Source: Spirosoma sp.
Lineage (GTDB): Bacteria; Bacteroidota; Bacteroidia; Cytophagales; Spirosomataceae
DNA: 6,227 nucleotides
Assembly (NCBI GenBank): GCA_025351545.1
Contig: JANXVQ010000688.1
Span: 1 to 6,227 of the forward strand
Reading direction: 5' to 3'
In this document: positions 6,198 to 6,227 of the stretch, piece after piece
How positions within the stretch are numbered: position 1 is the first letter of the stretch
How the letters are laid out: each line of letters opens with the position of its first letter
The notes under the pieces: model-generated
The model's database searches: none
What the model was told of the DNA's origin: nothing
The model's input: only the letters and a program-made list of their open reading frames with translations
Program-made: the position numbers and the translations under genes

Positions 6198-6227
6198 TGC
6201 ATTTGCGGGCATCCACCTGAAATAGCT

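Overview
The window looks like chromosomal DNA of a Bacteroidota bacterium, most likely a Cytophagales/Spirosoma-like soil or plant organism. This placement is inferred from several observations: a candidate promoter matching the Bacteroidota consensus (TTTG, 21 nt, TAnnTTTG) upstream of one gene; no Shine-Dalgarno sequences before the starts; protein relatives typical of that group (fused IcmF mutase, Met-rich TraB/GumN protein, PQQ sugar dehydrogenase joined to PKD and cytochrome c modules); and palindromic intergenic repeats. No rRNA or other phylogenetic marker is present, so the genus is a guess.

Layout. (1) 1-537, minus strand: the first 179 codons of a fused isobutyryl-CoA mutase (IcmF type), covering its B12-binding domain; the gene runs off the left edge. 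(2) 538-707: a divergent promoter region with a candidate promoter in each direction and a small palindrome in the icmF leader. (3) 708-1589, plus: a secreted TraB/GumN-family protein. (4) 1590-1973: a 384-base gap with no gene, holding two long, distinct hairpins (1630-1708 and 1740-1790). (5) 1974-4739, plus: a 921-residue secreted quinohemoprotein-like enzyme with a sugar dehydrogenase beta-propeller, a PKD domain, a second beta-rich segment, a class I cytochrome c domain and a CBM6-like C-terminal domain. (6) 4800-6113, plus: a secreted 437-residue single-domain sorbosone dehydrogenase-type propeller enzyme, 60 bases downstream and probably co-transcribed. (7) 6092-6227: a terminator-like hairpin overlapping the stop codon, then another long palindrome; no further gene.

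How the parts may work together. The two propeller enzymes form a probable periplasmic or extracellular oxidation module. Both would oxidise sugars or related alcohols/aldehydes with PQQ or a similar cofactor. The first carries its own haem c domain to accept electrons and a domain that may bind carbohydrate; the second has no electron-transfer domain and would need an external acceptor. IcmF (branched-chain acyl-CoA isomerisation in the cytoplasm) and the TraB/GumN protein look like unrelated neighbours. I see no CRISPR array, tRNA, rRNA, transposase or phage gene. The strongest points for follow-up are the multidomain quinohemoprotein and its pairing with the second enzyme, and the set of long intergenic palindromes. 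I do not see convincing evidence of a wholly new system.
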